This document shows, piece after piece, positions 14,071-17,064 of a stretch of 17,064 nucleotides of DNA; positions within the stretch are counted from its first letter, which is position 1; each line of letters opens with the position of its first letter. The position numbers and the translations under genes are program-made. The notes under the pieces were generated by a model. The model saw only the letters and a list, made by a program, of their open reading frames with translations. It was not told where the DNA came from and did no database searches. Location of the stretch: positions 1 to 17,064 of the forward strand of contig DGEY01000006.1 in NCBI GenBank assembly GCA_002391385.1. The letters are read 5' to 3'. The stretch is from Firmicutes bacterium UBA3914 (lineage in GTDB: Bacteria; Bacillota; Limnochordia; Darwinibacteriales; Darwinibacteriaceae).

Positions 14071-15381
14071 ATGAAGAGAGTTGCTTTAGCACTGTTGTTG
14101 GCGCTTGCGTTAAGCGTTGGCGTCTGCGCAGCTGACTACTATCCTGAATACACAGGCCCGCCCGTGGAGATAACCATGTGGGCCTGGACCAGCAACGAGA
14201 ACTACTCCATCGAAGAGTTCCAGAAGGTCTATCCCAACATTACAGTGATCTGGGAAGACTTCGGCGTGCACTATGAAAAGGCCCAGACCGCTCTGGCAGC
14301 GGGATCTGGTCTGCCCGATGTGCTCATGGTGGAGTACTCCTTTGCACCGGAGTATATGGACCTGGGAGCCTTCCAACCCATCAACAAGTGGCTGGATGAG
14401 GAAACCTTCGTGAAGCTGTATGGCGAACAGGCCCTTGGCTGGTGCTCCATGGACGGAGAGATCTACGGCACCCCGCAGGACAGCGGCGCCATCGCCCTGT
14501 TCTACCGCCAGGATCTCTTTGATCAATATGGCTTGGAAGTGCCCACAACCTGGGAGGAGTTTGCTGAGCAGGCCCGTAAGTTCAAGGCAGCCGCTCCCCA
14601 CCTGGAGTTCAACGCACCTCCCCTGGGCTACGCCCTCTGGTGGGTCGGTCTCGTCTGGCAGTCCGGCGGCAAGATGTTCGACTACCATGACGGGAACTGG
14701 TACATCGACTTCACCAACCCCATCGCCGAGAAGGTCTTTGAGTTCTGGGGCGAGCTGATTGACGAGGGTACCATCAACGTCACCATGTGGTGGAATGCCG
14801 ACTGGTACAACTCGCTCAATATGGGAACCACCGCCACCGTGCTCAACGGCTGCTGGTTCGCCGAGTGGCTGCGCTACAACGCTCCAGATTCCGAAGGAAT
14901 GTGGCGGGTCATCGCTCCACCGAACTTCGATCCCTCCAATCCGCATAACGGTATGCTCGGCGGCTCCGGCTTCTACGTCACCGCGCATTCCAAGAATCCC
15001 GAAGCTGCAGCTATCTTCGTCAACTGGCTGAACTCGCATCCCGATTCCCTGCGCTGCCTGAATCAGTACAGCAACCTGCCCATCATGGTATCTACCCGCT
15101 ATGAAGAAGTCGTCCATGAACTTGCCGTAGACGACTCCTTCTTCGGCGGCCAGAACATCGTTGAAGAGCTGTGGCATGCCCACAACCTGATCAACACCAC
15201 GTTCGTAGGCCTGCCCATCTGGTCCAACCTGGACAACGCGCTGAGTCTGCTGCTGCAGGACTACGTGGATGGCAAGATCGAGCGCTTCGCCGATATCCTG
15301 CCCATGTGGGAAGAGCAGGTCATCGGGTTCATGGAAGAGTTCGGTTACTTTAACGTAATCGTTGGCGAGCTGCCCGACTAA
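14071..15381 (+). CDS. ABC importer solute-binding protein, family 1 (carbohydrate, CUT1-type)
   Basis: 436 aa, the usual length for MalE-like sugar-binding proteins. A signal peptide (MKRVALALLLALALSVGVCA) has a signal-peptidase-I-type end (VCA, then AD). The residue before its Cys is Val, so the lipobox is poor and a soluble periplasmic or secreted form is likelier. The mature part has the family pattern: PVEITMWAW at the first strand, LPDVLMVEYS, GAIALFYRQDLFDQYGLEVPTTWEEF, and a GGSGFYV then NPEAAAIFVNWL region. Many Trp residues suggest stacking on sugar rings. GGAGG lies 9 nt before ATG 14071. First gene of the divergent operon, followed by two CUT1-type permeases. Substrate unknown, but joint control with the neighbouring sugar operon suggests a related compound. 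Confidence 0.93.
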   Translation: MKRVALALLLALALSVGVCAADYYPEYTGPPVEITMWAWTSNENYSIEEFQKVYPNITVIWEDFGVHYEKAQTALAAGSGLPDVLMVEYSFAPEYMDLGAFQPINKWLDEETFVKLYGEQALGWCSMDGEIYGTPQDSGAIALFYRQDLFDQYGLEVPTTWEEFAEQARKFKAAAPHLEFNAPPLGYALWWVGLVWQSGGKMFDYHDGNWYIDFTNPIAEKVFEFWGELIDEGTINVTMWWNADWYNSLNMGTTATVLNGCWFAEWLRYNAPDSEGMWRVIAPPNFDPSNPHNGMLGGSGFYVTAHSKNPEAAAIFVNWLNSHPDSLRCLNQYSNLPIMVSTRYEEVVHELAVDDSFFGGQNIVEELWHAHNLINTTFVGLPIWSNLDNALSLLLQDYVDGKIERFADILPMWEEQVIGFMEEFGYFNVIVGELPD

Positions 15382-15390
15382 AGCATCTAA

Positions 15391-15413
15391 GGAGGGGTGC
15401 CCCGCACCCCTCC
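15391..15413 (+). other. mRNA stem-loop after the family 1 binding-protein gene
   Basis: GGAGGGGTGC, loop CCC, GCACCCCTCC: a perfect 10-bp GC-rich stem starting 10 nt after the stop codon. A C/T-rich stretch without a T-run follows, so it is probably not a full terminator. Its place between binding protein and permease matches the hairpin at 11707-11734 and suggests graded expression within the operon. Confidence 0.75.
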
Positions 15414-15442
15414 CTCCTCCAGCCGAGCCGACTTTGGTCTTC

Positions 15443-15473
15443 GCGCCTGGCCAGGCGCCCTAGCGTGCGGCGC
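15443..15473 (+). other. Second inverted repeat in the binding protein-permease gap, with alternative pairing
   Basis: GCGCCTGGCCAGGCGC (15443-15458) is a perfect 16-bp palindrome. Its right part GCGCC (15455-15459) could instead pair with GGCGC at 15469-15473, so two mutually exclusive hairpins are possible just upstream of the permease ribosome site (GGGAG, 15491-15495). Whether this is regulatory is not known. Confidence 0.45.
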
Positions 15474-15505
15474 TGCATTATCTTAAGTGCGGGAGTGTTC
15501 ACAGT

Positions 15506-16393
15506 ATGACTTGGATAAGTAAGGCAAGACTGAAGGCGACTTTAAAGGCGTACCTTTTCCTAGCCCCGTTCCTGGTGGTTTTTATTGGCCTTGTGGTCTA
15601 CCCCATCGGATTGGGTGTACGGCTTTCCCTCTATGGCCAGAGGGGGGCGAGAATGTGGTACGTGGGCCTTGATAACTATAAGAGGATCTTTGCCGACTCC
15701 ATGTTCTGGCAGTCGTTTAAGATCCCCCTGTTCCTACTGCTGGTGCAAGTGCCCGTTATGCTCTTTTTAGCGACCATGATCGCCTTCCTCTACGAGACCC
15801 GTAAAGGAGGAGGGCCGGTATACCGGTTCATCTATTACCTACCCTACACCATCCCCGGGATCGTGTCGGGTATCGTCTGGTCCTATATTTTCTCGGACTC
15901 CATGTCACCGCTGCATCCTCTGTTGAGTCTGTTTGGCTTGGAAAACGTAAAACTGCTCACCAGGGCGAATGTGCCGGGCATCCTCTTGGTCATTATCCTT
16001 TGGCAGTTCACCGGATATACGGCCTTTCTGGTCTATTCCTCATTGATTGCCATACCCAAAGAGTACTCCGAAGCTGCTCAGATCGACGGGGCAGGACTCT
16101 GGCAGATCGCCTTCCGCATCAAACTCCCGCTGCTGAAAGGCCCCTTAATTACCCTGTTTATCTTTAACGCCATTGGAGCCATGCAGGTTTTCAATGAACC
16201 GTGGATGTTGGGCAACCTAGTGGTTCTGCCCCTCAACTACACGCCGGCCATGTACATTTACAACTCGGCGTTTTCCCAGGGACGGTTCACCTACGCCACC
16301 GCGATGGGCGTCATCCTGGCGGTGATCACCTGCGCGTTCTCCTGGTACATCCTGCGCTCCGCGGGACGGCAGATCTTGGGACGGCGTGACTAG
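15506..16393 (+). CDS. ABC sugar importer permease, MalF/UgpA-like
   Basis: 295 aa membrane protein with about six transmembrane helices, starting at the first helix (YLFLAPFLVVFIGLVVYPIG) as in UgpA-type permeases. The ATPase-contacting EAA loop reads EYSEAAQIDGAGLWQIAFRI, followed by KLPLLKGP, near residues 190-218. It forms the channel with the downstream permease. The ribosome site is modest (GGGAG, 10 nt before ATG 15506). The 124-nt gap from the binding-protein gene contains two hairpins. No dedicated ATPase gene is seen in the window; CUT1 importers often share one ATPase (MsmX type) encoded elsewhere. Confidence 0.93.
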   Translation: MTWISKARLKATLKAYLFLAPFLVVFIGLVVYPIGLGVRLSLYGQRGARMWYVGLDNYKRIFADSMFWQSFKIPLFLLLVQVPVMLFLATMIAFLYETRKGGGPVYRFIYYLPYTIPGIVSGIVWSYIFSDSMSPLHPLLSLFGLENVKLLTRANVPGILLVIILWQFTGYTAFLVYSSLIAIPKEYSEAAQIDGAGLWQIAFRIKLPLLKGPLITLFIFNAIGAMQVFNEPWMLGNLVVLPLNYTPAMYIYNSAFSQGRFTYATAMGVILAVITCAFSWYILRSAGRQILGRRD

Positions 16394-16411
16394 AGGAGGA
16401 GTGTGAGAGCA

Positions 16412-17064
16412 ATGATGAGAAGCAGACGTTCCTATATAGTCTTTACGGTAATTCTGGTTCTGCTGGCGGGCTTCTTTATCTTCCCCTTCTACTGGTTGAC
16501 AATTGGAACCACTAAAAACGTCAGCCAGCTGTTCCAGAAGTCACTGCTGCCGGGCAGGCCCAGCCACCTGCAGGACAACGTATCGCAGGTGTTCGCCTAC
16601 CAAAATGGCGTGTTTTGGAACTGGGGGCTCAACTCTTTCCTGTATGCCGCGGTGGGCGCGTTCTTGGGCGTGTTCATAGCAGCCCTGGCGGGGTATGCCT
16701 TTAGAAAGTACAACTTCATCGGCAAGAGGCTGCTGTTCGTTTTGATCATCGCCTTTGCCATGGTACCGGGTTTTGCCACTACCCTGCCCCTGTTTATGCT
16801 CTTTAGGGATCTCAACCTAATTGACACCAGGTTTGCTGTGCTTCTGCCCTCCTCGGTGAACATCTTTGCCGTTTACATGATGGTCACCTACTGGAACCAG
16901 GTGGAGGACGAGGTGTTTGACGCGGCGGCCATTGACGGGGCTAATGACCTCACCACGTTTTGGCGCATCGGACTGCCCAATGTCATCCCGGGATTCATTA
17001 CCCTGTATCTCCTGGCCTTTGTCAGCATCTGGAACAACTTCTTCCTGCCCTTGGTGGTCATCAA
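16412..17064 (+). CDS. ABC sugar importer permease, MalG/UgpE-like (partial, runs off right edge)
   Basis: The open frame from ATG 16412 (a second ATG follows at 16415) continues without a stop to the window end, giving 217 codons of a normal length of about 275. The first membrane helix is SYIVFTVILVLLAGFFIFPF. The extracellular segment, further helices and the EAA loop (EVFDAAAIDGANDLTTFWRI, then GLPNVIPG) follow. It pairs with the MalF-like permease. AGAGGAGGA overlaps the preceding TAG stop and lies 11 nt before the first ATG, or 14 before the second, a slightly long spacing. The missing C-terminal part should hold the last membrane helix. Confidence 0.92.
   Translation, partial: MMRSRRSYIVFTVILVLLAGFFIFPFYWLTIGTTKNVSQLFQKSLLPGRPSHLQDNVSQVFAYQNGVFWNWGLNSFLYAAVGAFLGVFIAALAGYAFRKYNFIGKRLLFVLIIAFAMVPGFATTLPLFMLFRDLNLIDTRFAVLLPSSVNIFAVYMMVTYWNQVEDEVFDAAAIDGANDLTTFWRIGLPNVIPGFITLYLLAFVSIWNNFFLPLVVI

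Overview
The window reads as part of a Bacillota-like (Firmicutes-type) genome: moderately GC-rich, tightly packed, with strong GGAGG ribosome binding sites, frequent TTG/GTG starts and sigma-A-like promoters. The exact lineage cannot be read from the sequence. Both solute-binding proteins have signal peptides but no proper lipobox, unlike the lipoprotein binding proteins of typical monoderm Bacillota. That weakly hints at a diderm relative (for example Limnochordia-like or Thermotogae-like); this is inference.

Layout. At the left edge (1-240, minus strand) lie the first 240 nt of a group IIC intron, inserted directly after the terminator hairpin of a ROK-family repressor gene (278-1486, minus). 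From 13617 down to 1666, also on the minus strand, runs one apparent 12-gene operon. In transcription order it encodes: a family 5 (Opp/Dpp-type) solute-binding protein, two permeases, two ATPases, a FadR/GntR-type (FCD) repressor, a 3-hydroxyisobutyrate-dehydrogenase-family reductase, the N- and C-terminal subunits of a split transketolase, a short-chain dehydrogenase, a Gfo/Idh/MocA oxidoreductase and an IolE-like TIM-barrel isomerase/dehydratase. A probable terminator follows at 1615-1647. Most gaps inside the operon are under 50 nt and two junctions overlap by 4 nt.

From 14071 rightwards a divergent plus-strand operon begins: a family 1 sugar-binding protein, a MalF-like permease and a MalG-like permease that runs off the right edge. 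The 453-bp region between the operons (13618-14070) holds a good minus-strand promoter and three related sites around the inverted repeat GATGTC-N-GACATC. These fit the half-site rule of FadR-type repressors, so the repressor encoded in the operon probably controls both directions.

Working model (inference): two importers of different families bring in related carbohydrates. The Gfo/Idh/MocA enzyme, the SDR and the IolE-like enzyme oxidise and rearrange them, the split transketolase moves a two-carbon unit, and the reductase handles a semialdehyde product. No kinase, aldolase, lactonase or glycosidase is present in the window, so the substrate is not determined. The enzyme set matches no catabolic pathway I can name with confidence and is the best candidate here for an undescribed system. 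Both operons also place a GC-rich stem-loop directly after the solute-binding-protein gene, consistent with higher expression of the binding protein than of the permeases.
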